Below, one piece after another: positions 17,871 through 26,453 of a stretch of DNA of 64,000 bases. The translations under genes were made by a program, and so were the position numbers. Position 1 is the first letter of the stretch. The number at the start of each line of letters is the position of its first letter. Under the pieces are notes generated by a model, which was given only the letters and a program-made list of their open reading frames with translations, was not told where the DNA came from and searched no databases. Origin of the DNA: Rossellomorea vietnamensis (lineage in GTDB: Bacteria > Bacillota > Bacilli > Bacillales > Bacillaceae_B); contig NZ_VTEH01000004.1 of NCBI RefSeq assembly GCF_008180615.1, positions 22,328 through 86,327 on the forward strand, written 5' to 3'.

Positions 17871-18797
17871 TTGTATATTATCAAACGCATTTTCACAATG
17901 CTGGTCACACTGTGGGTCATCACTACGTTAACCTTCCTCATAATGAACTCGATTCCGGGTGACCCATTTGCTTCGGATGCGGATGTTCTGCCGGAGGAAG
18001 TAGTACAGAATATGAGAGCAAAGTTTAATTTAGACGAACCTTTGCCAGTACAGTATGCCCTCTATATGAAAAATATAATGATGCTTGATTTAGGACCCTC
18101 TATTCAATCAAAGACCAGGGATGTAAATACGCTAATAGCGGATGGCTTCCCTGCGTCAGCGTTACTAGGCTTGCAATCCCTGGTGATAGCGCTTGTTTTC
18201 GGACTGTTCTTGGGCACTGTTGCAGCCCTGAATCGTAATGGTTTCATTGATTATGCTGCCATGGGGTTCGCCATAATCGGGATTTCAATTCCAAGCTTCA
18301 TTCTTGCTCCATTACTGATTAAATACTTTGCAGTAGAGTGGGGACTGCTGCCTGTCGCCTCTTGGGGAACCTGGATGCATACCGTATTGCCATCCATCGC
18401 ACTAGCTACTGCCCCTCTTGCTATCATTGCCCGGTTTATGAGATCCAGCATGCTGGAGGTTATGAATCAAAATTACATTAAGACGGCAGATGCAAAAGGG
18501 CTCTCGACAACAGGTATTGTAGTCAGGCATGGACTGCGCAATGCGCTTATCCCGGTTATTTCCTTTATCGGTCCGCTGATTGCCTTCCTTTTGACAGGCA
18601 CCTTTGTAATTGAAAAGATTTTTTCCATCCCTGGTATAGGGAAGTATTTTGTGGATAGTATTTTCAATCGTGATTACCCCGTTATTTTAGGAACGACCAT
18701 CTTTTTTAGTACCATCTTGATCATTACATTGTTTCTTGTCGATATCTCTTACCGTATCGTCGACCCAAGAATCAAACTATCGAGCAGGGGGGATTAA
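17871..18797 (+). CDS. dppB: Dipeptide ABC transporter permease DppB
   Basis: This is a binding-protein-dependent permease of the DppB/OppB type with about 308 residues. An N-terminal membrane helix (RIFTMLVTLWVITTLTFLIM) is followed by NSIPGDPF, typical of the family. The EAA loop for contact with the ATPase reads NYIKTADAKGLS near residue 200. I start it at TTG behind AAGGAGGG; the frame upstream of that lies inside dppA. It is co-transcribed with dppC, dppD and dppF. Confidence 0.92.
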   Translation: MYIIKRIFTMLVTLWVITTLTFLIMNSIPGDPFASDADVLPEEVVQNMRAKFNLDEPLPVQYALYMKNIMMLDLGPSIQSKTRDVNTLIADGFPASALLGLQSLVIALVFGLFLGTVAALNRNGFIDYAAMGFAIIGISIPSFILAPLLIKYFAVEWGLLPVASWGTWMHTVLPSIALATAPLAIIARFMRSSMLEVMNQNYIKTADAKGLSTTGIVVRHGLRNALIPVISFIGPLIAFLLTGTFVIEKIFSIPGIGKYFVDSIFNRDYPVILGTTIFFSTILIITLFLVDISYRIVDPRIKLSSRGD

Positions 18798-18799
18798 GC

Positions 18800-19744
18800 G
18801 TGATACAACAACGAAATGATGATATGCTATTCCGCCCCATTGATCGGACCCAGTTTACTCAAAATGAGATAGTGCGGCCCAGCTTAAGCCAATGGAAGGA
18901 AACCGTAATTAAAATACTTAAAAATAAATTAGCGATAGTAGGGCTCATCCTTTTAATTGTGATAACTTTGCTGGCTGTTTTTGGCCCCTACATGGTTCCA
19001 TACAGTTACTCAGATCAGAATCTGGAAGCCAAGAATCTGGCTCCCAGCAGTGAACACTGGTTTGGAACGGATTCCCTTGGAAGGGACATGTGGGCAAGAA
19101 CATGGTATGGAGCAAGAATATCGCTGACAATCGGAGTGGCTGCTGCCGTAATCGATTTAATCATGGGCCTGATAGTCGGGGGGATTTCCGGTTACATGGC
19201 AGGAAGAGGAAAGCTGGGAGATCGGGTCGACAGTTTTTTAATGAGAATTGTTGAAATTCTGTACGGCATTCCTTATCTCTTGGTCGTGATTCTGCTGCTG
19301 GTTGTAATGGAACCAGGGCTATGGACGATCATACTCGCGCTTTCGATCACCGGCTGGGTAGGAATGGCGCGGATCGTCAGGGGGCAGATTCTGCAGCTGA
19401 AAGAACAAGAATATGTAGCTGCTGCGCAAAAACTGGGCACACCGCACGGAAAGATCATATGGCGCCATCTGTTTCCTAACATGATCGGAATAATTATTGT
19501 CAATCTTACCTTTACTATTCCGCAGGCCATTTTCGCTGAATCGTTCTTGAGTTTTATCGGTCTTGGGGTCCAGGCTCCTATCGCAAGCTGGGGGACGATG
19601 GCAAATGACGCACTTGGTGTCATTTTGTCCGGACAGTGGTGGAGACTATTTTTCCCAGGATTCCTAATCTCACTTACGATGTTTGCCTTTAACGTTTTTG
19701 GTGACGGATTACAAGATGCGCTTGATCCGCAGTCAAGGGATTAA
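18800..19744 (+). CDS. dppC: Dipeptide ABC transporter permease DppC
   Basis: The 314-residue membrane protein is the second permease of the dipeptide system. It starts at GTG two bases after the dppB stop. An N-terminal tail precedes the first helix, then comes HWFGTDSLGRDMWAR near residue 86, a hallmark of OppC/DppC. The EAA loop is EYVAAAQKLGTPHGKI near residue 210. It pairs with DppB to form the channel. Confidence 0.92.
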   Translation: MIQQRNDDMLFRPIDRTQFTQNEIVRPSLSQWKETVIKILKNKLAIVGLILLIVITLLAVFGPYMVPYSYSDQNLEAKNLAPSSEHWFGTDSLGRDMWARTWYGARISLTIGVAAAVIDLIMGLIVGGISGYMAGRGKLGDRVDSFLMRIVEILYGIPYLLVVILLLVVMEPGLWTIILALSITGWVGMARIVRGQILQLKEQEYVAAAQKLGTPHGKIIWRHLFPNMIGIIIVNLTFTIPQAIFAESFLSFIGLGVQAPIASWGTMANDALGVILSGQWWRLFFPGFLISLTMFAFNVFGDGLQDALDPQSRD

Positions 19745-19756
19745 GGAGGAATAAAC

Positions 19757-20773
19757 ATGACACGTCTATTAGATGTAAAAGACTTACGAGTCTCATTTAA
19801 AACATACGGTGGAGAAGTAAAAGCAGTACGCGGTGTTGATTTTCATATAAAGCAGGGGGAAGTTCTTGCGATTGTCGGAGAAAGCGGCTGCGGGAAAAGT
19901 GTAACTGCACAAACGATCATGGGTCTCCTTCCTAAAAGAGTCAGCATGATAAAAGGAGGAAATGTCTCATTCGAGGGAAAGGAAATCCTCGGTTTGTCTA
20001 AAAAAGAGATGCAAAAGATAAAGGGTTCAAAAATCGGCCTGATTTCCCAGGACCCCATGACATCTCTGAATCCAACAATGAAAATCGGGAAACAAATCGC
20101 AGAAACCATCAAGAAGCATACAGATCTGCCTAAGCACAAAGTTAACAACCGGGTCACCGAGCTGCTCAGTCTTGTAGGAATTCCTAATCCGGAAAAGCGT
20201 TTCAGCCAATATCCTCATGAATTAAGCGGAGGAATGAGACAACGGGTTTTGATTGCAATGGCCCTCTCTTGTGAACCCAGGCTGATTATTGCCGATGAAC
20301 CGACAACAGCATTGGATGTAACAATCCAAGCACAGATACTGGATCTTTTAAAAGACTTACAGCAAAGACTGGGCACATCCATACTGATCATTACTCATGA
20401 CCTTGGCGTAGTTGCAGAGATTGCTCAAAGGGTTTCTGTTATGTATGCAGGAGTGGTAATCGAGAATGGAACGGTTGAAGAAATCTTTGAAAATCCCAAA
20501 CACCCTTACACATGGGGATTGCTTAATTCGATACCGAAGTATAGCAGTGGTGAGAAGGAACGGCTTATACCAATTGAAGGATCTCCCCCCGATTTATTCG
20601 CCCCTCCTAAAGGATGTCCATTTGCTCCGCGATGCGAATATGCAATGGAGATATGTGTTCAGGAGATGCCAGATGCACTGGAAGTGTCCAGCAGCCACCA
20701 TGCCCGATGCTGGCTAAATGATCCGAGGGCACCAGAGGTTGAAGGCTTAGTTGCAGCAGGGAGGAATGATTAG
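19757..20773 (+). CDS. dppD: Dipeptide ABC transporter ATPase DppD
   Basis: This is one of two ATPases of the peptide transporter. Motifs in order: Walker A GESGCGKSVT near residue 41, Q-loop SQDPMTSLNP, ABC signature LSGGMRQR near residue 157 and Walker B LIIADEPTTALD. The C-terminus carries the oligopeptide-transporter extension with four cysteines (CPFAPRCEYAMEIC near residue 290), which in relatives binds an iron-sulfur cluster or metal. AAGGAGGAATAAAC precedes the ATG. Its last base is shared with the next start. Confidence 0.95.
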   Translation: MTRLLDVKDLRVSFKTYGGEVKAVRGVDFHIKQGEVLAIVGESGCGKSVTAQTIMGLLPKRVSMIKGGNVSFEGKEILGLSKKEMQKIKGSKIGLISQDPMTSLNPTMKIGKQIAETIKKHTDLPKHKVNNRVTELLSLVGIPNPEKRFSQYPHELSGGMRQRVLIAMALSCEPRLIIADEPTTALDVTIQAQILDLLKDLQQRLGTSILIITHDLGVVAEIAQRVSVMYAGVVIENGTVEEIFENPKHPYTWGLLNSIPKYSSGEKERLIPIEGSPPDLFAPPKGCPFAPRCEYAMEICVQEMPDALEVSSSHHARCWLNDPRAPEVEGLVAAGRND

Positions 20774-21732
20774 TGTCAAATTCACTTTTAGAAGTCTTGG
20801 AAATTAAAAAGTATTTTAATGTTGGTGCCAATCAATCTCTTAAAGCTGTCGATAACATTTCTTTTTCGATTAAGAAAGGAGAGACACTTGGACTCGTCGG
20901 AGAAAGCGGAAGCGGGAAGTCGACACTTGGACGAACGGTAGTCGGCCTCCACGGGGCAACAGAGGGGAAAATCATTTTTAATGGAAAAGATACATCCAAG
21001 TTAAAAGGAAAAGAAGCAAAGGAATTCAACCGGACCATGCAGATGATCTTTCAGGATCCCCATGCCTCCCTGAATCCCAGGATGCGCATTATGGATATTA
21101 TCGCAGAGGGAATTGATGCACACGGCCTCTTGAAAGGAAGTGAGAGGAAGGAAAGGGTGTTTCAATTGCTGGAGAAGGTGGGCCTCCGCCCTGAACATGC
21201 GAAGCGTTATCCACATGAATTCAGCGGAGGGCAGCGGCAAAGAATCGGAATCGCCAGAGCACTTGCTGTTGAACCAGAATTCATTGTAGCCGATGAGCCA
21301 ATCTCAGCTTTGGATGTGTCAGTCCAAGCACAAATCGTTAATTTGATGGAAGATCTGAAAAAGGATGAGGGGCTTACTTATCTCTTTATTGCTCACGATC
21401 TTGGGATGGTAAAACATATTAGTGACAGGATAGGGGTCATGTATCTAGGAAACATGATGGAAATGGCCGAAAGTGATGAATTGTTTCAGGAGCCGTTACA
21501 CCCATACACACAAGCATTGCTATCAGCGATTCCGATTCCTGATCCCAAAGAGGTTGGAAAGCGGGAAAGAATTGTGTTGCAGGGGGATCCCCCAAGCCCG
21601 ATCACCCCGCCATCGGGCTGCAGATTCCGTACCCGATGCCCCCATGCCATGGAGGTGTGTGCAGAGGTTGTTCCAGAATGGCGGGAGGCAAGAGATAACC
21701 ATTGGGTGGCATGTCATTTATATAATACTTAA
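20773..21732 (+). CDS. dppF: Dipeptide ABC transporter ATPase DppF
   Basis: This is the partner ATPase. Walker A GESGSGKSTLGR is near residue 42, the Q-loop is FQDPHASLNP, the signature is FSGGQRQR near residue 151, and Walker B is FIVADEPISALDVS. The C-terminal cysteine-containing extension (CRFRTRCPHAMEVC) is present. It starts at GTG overlapping the dppD stop by one base, with AGGGAGGAATG ahead. Together with DppD it drives import through DppBC. Confidence 0.95.
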   Translation: MSNSLLEVLEIKKYFNVGANQSLKAVDNISFSIKKGETLGLVGESGSGKSTLGRTVVGLHGATEGKIIFNGKDTSKLKGKEAKEFNRTMQMIFQDPHASLNPRMRIMDIIAEGIDAHGLLKGSERKERVFQLLEKVGLRPEHAKRYPHEFSGGQRQRIGIARALAVEPEFIVADEPISALDVSVQAQIVNLMEDLKKDEGLTYLFIAHDLGMVKHISDRIGVMYLGNMMEMAESDELFQEPLHPYTQALLSAIPIPDPKEVGKRERIVLQGDPPSPITPPSGCRFRTRCPHAMEVCAEVVPEWREARDNHWVACHLYNT

Positions 21733-21749
21733 AATCTAGGAGGATGATT

Positions 21750-23360
21750 ATGAAAAAAAGTCTGTTAAAAGGCATATTGATGTTGTTAGTAACTGCACCA
21801 TTCATCTCAGCATGCAGCGGAGGCGAAGATGCAGCAGGAAGCGGAGAAGTTTCTCAAGAAATCACTGTAAATGCAAGTAGTGAACCCCCATCCCTTGATC
21901 CGGCACTGGCCACGGATACCACATCAGGATGGATAATAGAGCACACATTTGAAGGGCTGTACACTAATGATGAAAATGGAGAAGTTGTGCCTGCTCTTGC
22001 GGAGGATGTGGAGATTTCCGAGGACAAAAAGACGTACACTTTTACATTGCGTGATGCTAAATGGTCAAATGGTGATCCTATTACAGCCAATGACTTTGAA
22101 TATTCCTGGAAACGTACATTAAATCCCGAAACCGGAAGTTCTTTTGCCTTTTACCTTTATTACTTAAAAGGAGCAGAGGAATATAATAAAGATGATGGGT
22201 CCGCAGAGGATGTAGGTGTCAAAGCGCTGGACGAAAAAACATTGCAGGTTGAACTGAAGTCACCAACTGGTTTCTTTGAAAAACTATTGGCTTTCTGGTC
22301 CTATTATCCTGTAAATCAATCAGTGGTTGAGGAAAATGAAAATTGGGCTGCTGAAGCGGATACTCTTGTAAGTAACGGACCTTACACGCTGACAACTTGG
22401 CAGCATGACAGCGAATTGGTGGCTGAGAAGAACCAAGAATACTGGAACAAAGATGATATTTCAATGGAAAAGATCACATGGGAAATGATTAGTGATGCCA
22501 CAACCTATTATCAAATGTATAAATCAGGAGAATTAGATCTTATCAATACTCTTCCAACTGATGTTATTGCTCAGGAAGAAGGAAACGAAGATTTTAAAAT
22601 CACACCTTATTTCGGAACGTATATGTTCATGTTCAACGTGGAAAAAGAGCCATTTACAAATCAGAAAGTGCGCAAAGCATTCAACATGGCAATCGATCGA
22701 GAATCTATAACAGAGAACATTTCCCAATCGGGTGAAACACCAGCGCATGCGTTTGTTCCTTATGGAGTAGAGACACCTGATGGAGATTTCCGTGAACAGA
22801 AAGAGAAATATTTTGAAGAAAATGTTGAAGAAGCAAAAAGACTTATTGAAGAAGCGAAACAGGAAGAAGGTTGGGACGAACTTCCTGAAGTGGAGTTAAT
22901 CTATAATACATCTGAAAATCATAAGAAAATTGCAGAAGGCGTACAGGAAATGTTAAAACAAAATCTGGGTATCGAAGTGACACTGAACAACCAGGAGTGG
23001 AAGACGTATCTTGACACAACAGACCAAGGGAACTTCCAGATGGCCCGTATGGGATGGATCGGAATCTATGTTGATCCCACTCCAATTCTGGACTATTACC
23101 TCGGGGACAGCCCTAACAACCGTACCAACTGGGTGAATGAAAAATATGATTCTCTTATTTCGGAATCAAAAGGGATTCAGGATGAAGCAGAGCGTATGAA
23201 GGTGCTTCATGAGGCAGAAAGTGTACTAATGGAAGATCTTCCATTCATGCCGGTTTACTTTTATTCCCAAAACTATCTGACATCTACTGATTATGAAGGA
23301 GTAGTTTATCCAGTAAACCGCTACCCTAATCTGCGCTGGGCAGAGAAGGTATCAAACTAG
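21750..23360 (+). CDS. dppE: Dipeptide/oligopeptide-binding lipoprotein DppE
   Basis: The protein (536 residues) is an extracytoplasmic solute-binding protein of family 5. A lipoprotein signal peptide ends in FISACS, so the mature N-terminal cysteine is lipid-anchored. The body shows SSEPPSLDPALATDTTS, NDFEYSWKRTLNPETGS and NMAIDRE, all typical of OppA/DppE. I chose the ATG 7 bases after AGGAGG; an ATG two codons upstream overlaps the binding site. It is the last and probably most highly expressed gene of the operon, as is common for binding proteins, and is followed by a terminator. Confidence 0.95.
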   Translation: MKKSLLKGILMLLVTAPFISACSGGEDAAGSGEVSQEITVNASSEPPSLDPALATDTTSGWIIEHTFEGLYTNDENGEVVPALAEDVEISEDKKTYTFTLRDAKWSNGDPITANDFEYSWKRTLNPETGSSFAFYLYYLKGAEEYNKDDGSAEDVGVKALDEKTLQVELKSPTGFFEKLLAFWSYYPVNQSVVEENENWAAEADTLVSNGPYTLTTWQHDSELVAEKNQEYWNKDDISMEKITWEMISDATTYYQMYKSGELDLINTLPTDVIAQEEGNEDFKITPYFGTYMFMFNVEKEPFTNQKVRKAFNMAIDRESITENISQSGETPAHAFVPYGVETPDGDFREQKEKYFEENVEEAKRLIEEAKQEEGWDELPEVELIYNTSENHKKIAEGVQEMLKQNLGIEVTLNNQEWKTYLDTTDQGNFQMARMGWIGIYVDPTPILDYYLGDSPNNRTNWVNEKYDSLISESKGIQDEAERMKVLHEAESVLMEDLPFMPVYFYSQNYLTSTDYEGVVYPVNRYPNLRWAEKVSN

Positions 23361-23379
23361 TTTAAAAGTTATAGAGGAT

Positions 23380-23424
23380 AGGGTGACTTACTGGGGGTTA
23401 CTCTGGGGAGTCACCCTTTTCTTC
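23380..23424 (+). terminator. Terminator of the dpp operon
   Basis: AGGGTGACT pairs with AGTCACCCT across a 20-base G-rich loop, followed by TTTTCTTCT. Confidence 0.8.
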
Positions 23425-23445
23425 TGCTAAGAAAGGAAGGGTTCA

Positions 23446-23814
23446 ATGCGGAATTATATCCTGACGACTTTTATTGCCTTCATTACATTGGCTGCAAGCC
23501 AACTTCTAATGAATATAGAGCCGGTTACCATGGTAAATAAGCTGTTTTACTGGGGGCTTATTAGTTTGCTGTTCGGAGCAGGTTTCTACATCTTCCAGAC
23601 GGGCTTCCTGAATCTCTTTTTCGGAGGTTTTAAAAGACTGACAACAGTGGTTGTCCCGAGATCCCGTTCATTGGAAAGAACTGACCGTCAATTGAAAGAA
23701 GATGTGAAATTAAATGAATGGAAGGAAGCTGTTTGTACTAAAAGCAAACAACTTTTTCTTGGCATAGGTTCAGGTATGGCACTCTTTTCAGTATTTGGAC
23801 TGTTATTTATATAA
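23446..23814 (+). CDS. DUF3899-like small membrane protein
   Basis: The 122-residue protein has an N-terminal membrane segment, a second segment near residue 40 (GLISLLFGAGFYIFQTGF), a basic cytosolic loop and a C-terminal hydrophobic segment. This layout matches the Bacillus DUF3899 family of unknown function. It follows the dpp terminator and precedes the pyroglutamyl peptidase gene. GAAAGGAAGGG precedes the ATG. Confidence 0.7.
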   Translation: MRNYILTTFIAFITLAASQLLMNIEPVTMVNKLFYWGLISLLFGAGFYIFQTGFLNLFFGGFKRLTTVVVPRSRSLERTDRQLKEDVKLNEWKEAVCTKSKQLFLGIGSGMALFSVFGLLFI

Positions 23815-23831
23815 GTCTTTTTTCGTAAACT

Positions 23832-24065
23832 TTGTCGCTATTAGATAACAATTCCGAAAAAAATCACCCTGATTCACCGGGATATCCTGATCATAATGAG
23901 AAGTACAGAGCTGCTCTCCCAAATAGAGAGGAAAACCCTTTGTATCAGGGGATATCTGAAAGCAGCAATAATGTAAAACAGCCTTATATTAAGATGAGAA
24001 TTGAACTGGACTATATTCGTGAAGGGAGAGAATCTATTGAAAACATTACTACTGACAGGTTTTGA
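23832..24065 (+). CDS. Possible small hydrophilic ORF, 77 codons
   Basis: An open frame from a TTG reads as a charged, proline/asparagine-rich peptide (SPGYPDHNEKYRAALPNREE within it). It overlaps the start of pcp by 29 bases. There is no ribosome binding site, so it is doubtful as an independent gene. It could be a frameshifted tail of the preceding membrane protein or simply leader sequence of pcp. Confidence 0.25.
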   Translation: MSLLDNNSEKNHPDSPGYPDHNEKYRAALPNREENPLYQGISESSNNVKQPYIKMRIELDYIREGRESIENITTDRF

Positions 24066-24639
24066 ACCATTTTTAGAACACTCCCATAATCCGACAGAAG
24101 CTATTGTAAAAGAACTTGACGGGAAGATAATAGGCAAGTATTTGATTAAAGGGAGGATTCTCCCTGTTGTATTCGGCCAATCCGCTGATAAGTTATTACG
24201 GTATGTAGAAGAGTTGAGTCCGGAAGCAGTGATTTCACTTGGTCTTGCTGCCGGAAGAAATAAAGTTACCCCTGAAAGGATAGCTATAAATGTTAACGAT
24301 GGGGTTCGGGATAACTCCAATCATGTCCCTGTTGATGAACTCATTAAAGAGGATGGAAGTGATGCTTACTTTACAACGCTTCCCATTCGGGATATAGTTA
24401 ACAACCTCGTGGAAAATGGGATACCTGCAGAGATCTCAAATACAGCAGGCACTTATTTATGTAACAATGTCATGTATTCTTTACTGCATGATTCGAAACA
24501 AAAGGGTGTTGACCTGCCTTCAGGATTCATACACATTCCAGCTTCTTTTGAATTAGGCTTAACAAACGGGAAATTGCCGGCATGGCCTTTATCCAGTTTA
24601 AAGGCCGCAGTGGAAGTAGCCATCAAAACACTGAACTAA
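24037..24639 (+). CDS. pcp: Pyroglutamyl-peptidase I
   Basis: The 200-residue cysteine peptidase (family C15) removes N-terminal pyroglutamate from peptides. The start of the fold, LLLTGFEPFLEHSHNPTE, is conserved. The catalytic residues are visible: glutamate in ERIAINV near residue 80, cysteine in AGTYLCNNVMY near residue 144 and histidine in FIHIPAS near residue 168. The TTG start follows GGGAGAG. It adds another peptide-trimming step to the peptide-uptake block. A terminator lies about 140 bases downstream. Confidence 0.92.
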   Translation: MKTLLLTGFEPFLEHSHNPTEAIVKELDGKIIGKYLIKGRILPVVFGQSADKLLRYVEELSPEAVISLGLAAGRNKVTPERIAINVNDGVRDNSNHVPVDELIKEDGSDAYFTTLPIRDIVNNLVENGIPAEISNTAGTYLCNNVMYSLLHDSKQKGVDLPSGFIHIPASFELGLTNGKLPAWPLSSLKAAVEVAIKTLN

Positions 24640-24778
24640 ATAAATGGTTTATTGGATGTCGATGAAAGCACCCTGCACTTAAACTTAGGAAACCGTATTG
24701 AATGAAGTGGATGGCCACTGGAGAATGCCTGACTTTGCTGGATTAGTAGAGGTTTATCTCAGTAACAGAAATATAACT

Positions 24779-24822
24779 AGAAAAAAGACGAATCCATAAC
24801 CAGTGGGATTCGTCTTTTTTAA
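24779..24822 (+). terminator. Terminator after pcp
   Basis: AAAAAAGACGAATCC pairs with GGATTCGTCTTTTTT around ATAACCAGT. Confidence 0.85.
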
Positions 24823-24824
24823 AA

Positions 24825-24994
24825 GATAAGAAAGTATATAATTTTTAGATCGAAATTAGGCAGCGTTTCTGAATCCAGCTCCAGCGCCCAGCCCCTCGGG
24901 ATCAAATGTTCCCCGGAGAATAAAAGGAAAGAACGCCTTTTTTTCTCCGGGGAACATTTGCCTGACGGGGCTAAAAGGGGCGCTTGCGCTTTTT
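24825..24994. repeat. Dispersed element C, full-length copy 1 (~170 bp)
   Basis: It starts at GATAAGAAAGTATA, passes AATCCAGCTCCAGCGCCCAG and ends with GGCGCTTGCGCTTTT. The middle is a long palindrome: GTTCCCCGGAGAA pairs with TTCTCCGGGGAAC, extended by AGCCCC...CAAATG and CATTTG...GGGGCT. The right end abuts the stop codon of the reverse-strand coiled-coil gene. The same element recurs near 36.7, 44.7 and 57.3 kb. Confidence 0.9.
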
Positions 24995-24999
24995 TTACG

Positions 25000-25662
25000 T
25001 TATTTTTTGAGTTTCTGAATGTCCGTCTCTGCGTTGAATAACCTTCTATTCAACACCTCTGTCTTGGAATCTATTTTCGTATGAAAGGTTCTCAGCGAAG
25101 CGATGACATCCTTGTTCTGACGGGTCTCAATGCGTTTGGCGATTTCCTTGATTTCATCCTGGCCGGTTTCCAGATTGGACAATCGTTTGTAGATGGCCTC
25201 TGACTTATTTTCCTGTCTTGCGAACGCCTTGTCATGCTTATGAAGGCTGGCACTGAATTTCTGATCCTGCTGATCCAGGCGGGTATTGAGCTTACCTTCT
25301 AGTTTATCAAGGCGTGCACCTGATTTTTGGTCTTGCTGGTCCAGCCGTGTATTGACCTTACCTTCTAGTTCATCAAGGCGGACACTGAATTTCTGGTCTT
25401 GCTGATCCAGGCGGGTATTGACCTTACCTTCTAGTCCATCAAGGCGTGCATCAAATTTTTCGTCTTGCTGATCCAGGCGGGTATTGAATTTACCTTCGAG
25501 TTCATCAAAGCGGTCTCCGAATTTTTTGTCTTGTTGGTCCAAGCGGGCGTTGAATTTCTGATCTTGTTCATCGAACCGGGCATTGATACTTTTCTCCTGC
25601 TCTTCAAATCTGTCATCTATTTTTTCGAGCTTACCTAATATCTCTTTTAATGTTTCTTCCAT
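25000..25662 (-). CDS. Coiled-coil protein with 22-residue tandem repeats
   Basis: The 220-residue product is almost entirely predicted coiled coil. Residues 30-165 consist of degenerate 22-residue repeats of the type NTRLDQQDQKFSVRLDELEG, in two half-units that each look like FDEQ/RLD. No membrane segment or catalytic motif is present. I chose ATG behind AAAAGAGGTGAAGAAA; the same frame continues open far upstream but without a better start. Similar repeat coiled coils occur as phage or surface fibre and scaffold proteins. The repeat DNA would be prone to copy-number change. Function unknown. Confidence 0.75.
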   Translation of the reverse strand: MEETLKEILGKLEKIDDRFEEQEKSINARFDEQDQKFNARLDQQDKKFGDRFDELEGKFNTRLDQQDEKFDARLDGLEGKVNTRLDQQDQKFSVRLDELEGKVNTRLDQQDQKSGARLDKLEGKLNTRLDQQDQKFSASLHKHDKAFARQENKSEAIYKRLSNLETGQDEIKEIAKRIETRQNKDVIASLRTFHTKIDSKTEVLNRRLFNAETDIQKLKK

Positions 25663-25816
25663 TTTCTTCACCTCTTTTAAAGATTTTTTCGATATGTGGT
25701 TGTCTTGGACAAGGGCCATGTTTTGCCTGGATACCAGGGAGAACTCTTTGAACAGAGAGCGCTCCTTAGTTACCAAGATGGTTGGTTTTTTGGGAATTTT
25801 CACTGAGCAGAACTCT

Positions 25817-26251
25817 TTAAAAAGAGTAATCTTTTCCTGCATTGGTTCCGAATTCGAAAATTTTGTAGGCGGTAAGAGTGAAGCATTCAACTTCTGCTTC
25901 ATTAAATAGTCTGCCGGCATCATCGGTCATAGCATCAAGCCTGGCCTTGACTCCTTCTGAAATTTCTTCCCGCAGGTATTCGTCGAGAAGATTGGCCTTG
26001 GAATAAAGGGAGAAGAGAAAGCCATCGAAGAAGAGATTCATTCCGTGAAATTCAATGAATCGGTAATGGAAAGGAGACTCGAATAGGGGTTCCAGCCGGC
26101 GGATTTCTTTTTCAAAATAGGCAGTGTCGTAGAGTACTTCCAGTATATCGGGAATAGATTCACTGTAAAAGAGCAGAACATCTTCTTTTATCTTTTCCCG
26201 ATTTTTGGATAAATGATCAGATAGCAGTTGATTTTTAGTAGAAGATTTCAA
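25817..26251 (-). CDS. Uncharacterised 144-residue protein
   Basis: A soluble, mostly helical protein (starts MKSSTKNQLLSDHLSK; contains RFIEFHGMNLFFDGFLF near residue 66). GGAGGTCCTC precedes the ATG. I do not recognise the family. It is transcribed away from the histidine kinase gene and towards the coiled-coil gene, with a 150-base gap. Adjacency to a kinase with an N-terminal globin-like sensor could hint at a sensor-type fold, but no sequence similarity to that domain is visible. Confidence 0.55.
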   Translation of the reverse strand: MKSSTKNQLLSDHLSKNREKIKEDVLLFYSESIPDILEVLYDTAYFEKEIRRLEPLFESPFHYRFIEFHGMNLFFDGFLFSLYSKANLLDEYLREEISEGVKARLDAMTDDAGRLFNEAEVECFTLTAYKIFEFGTNAGKDYSF

Positions 26252-26453
26252 TGAGGACCTCCAGAGTGTAGTTTTAGGGGAATACAGGGGTTGTAATCAG
26301 AGCGGCAGGTTCAGTTGTGAAATGTTTCCATTTGTCACCTCCTTATCGTTATTTTAACACTAATTTAATCTTAATAGAGGAAAATTTTCCGAAAAGTCAC
26401 TCTATAATTTGGTATGATTAGATATAAGAATGATTGGTAAGGGTGTGGCTCAT

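Noticed and set aside
25663..25923. N-terminal extension of the coiled-coil protein
   Set aside because: The frame is open but overlaps the 144-residue gene, has no ribosome binding site and lacks coiled-coil pattern; the ATG at 25662 has a good site.
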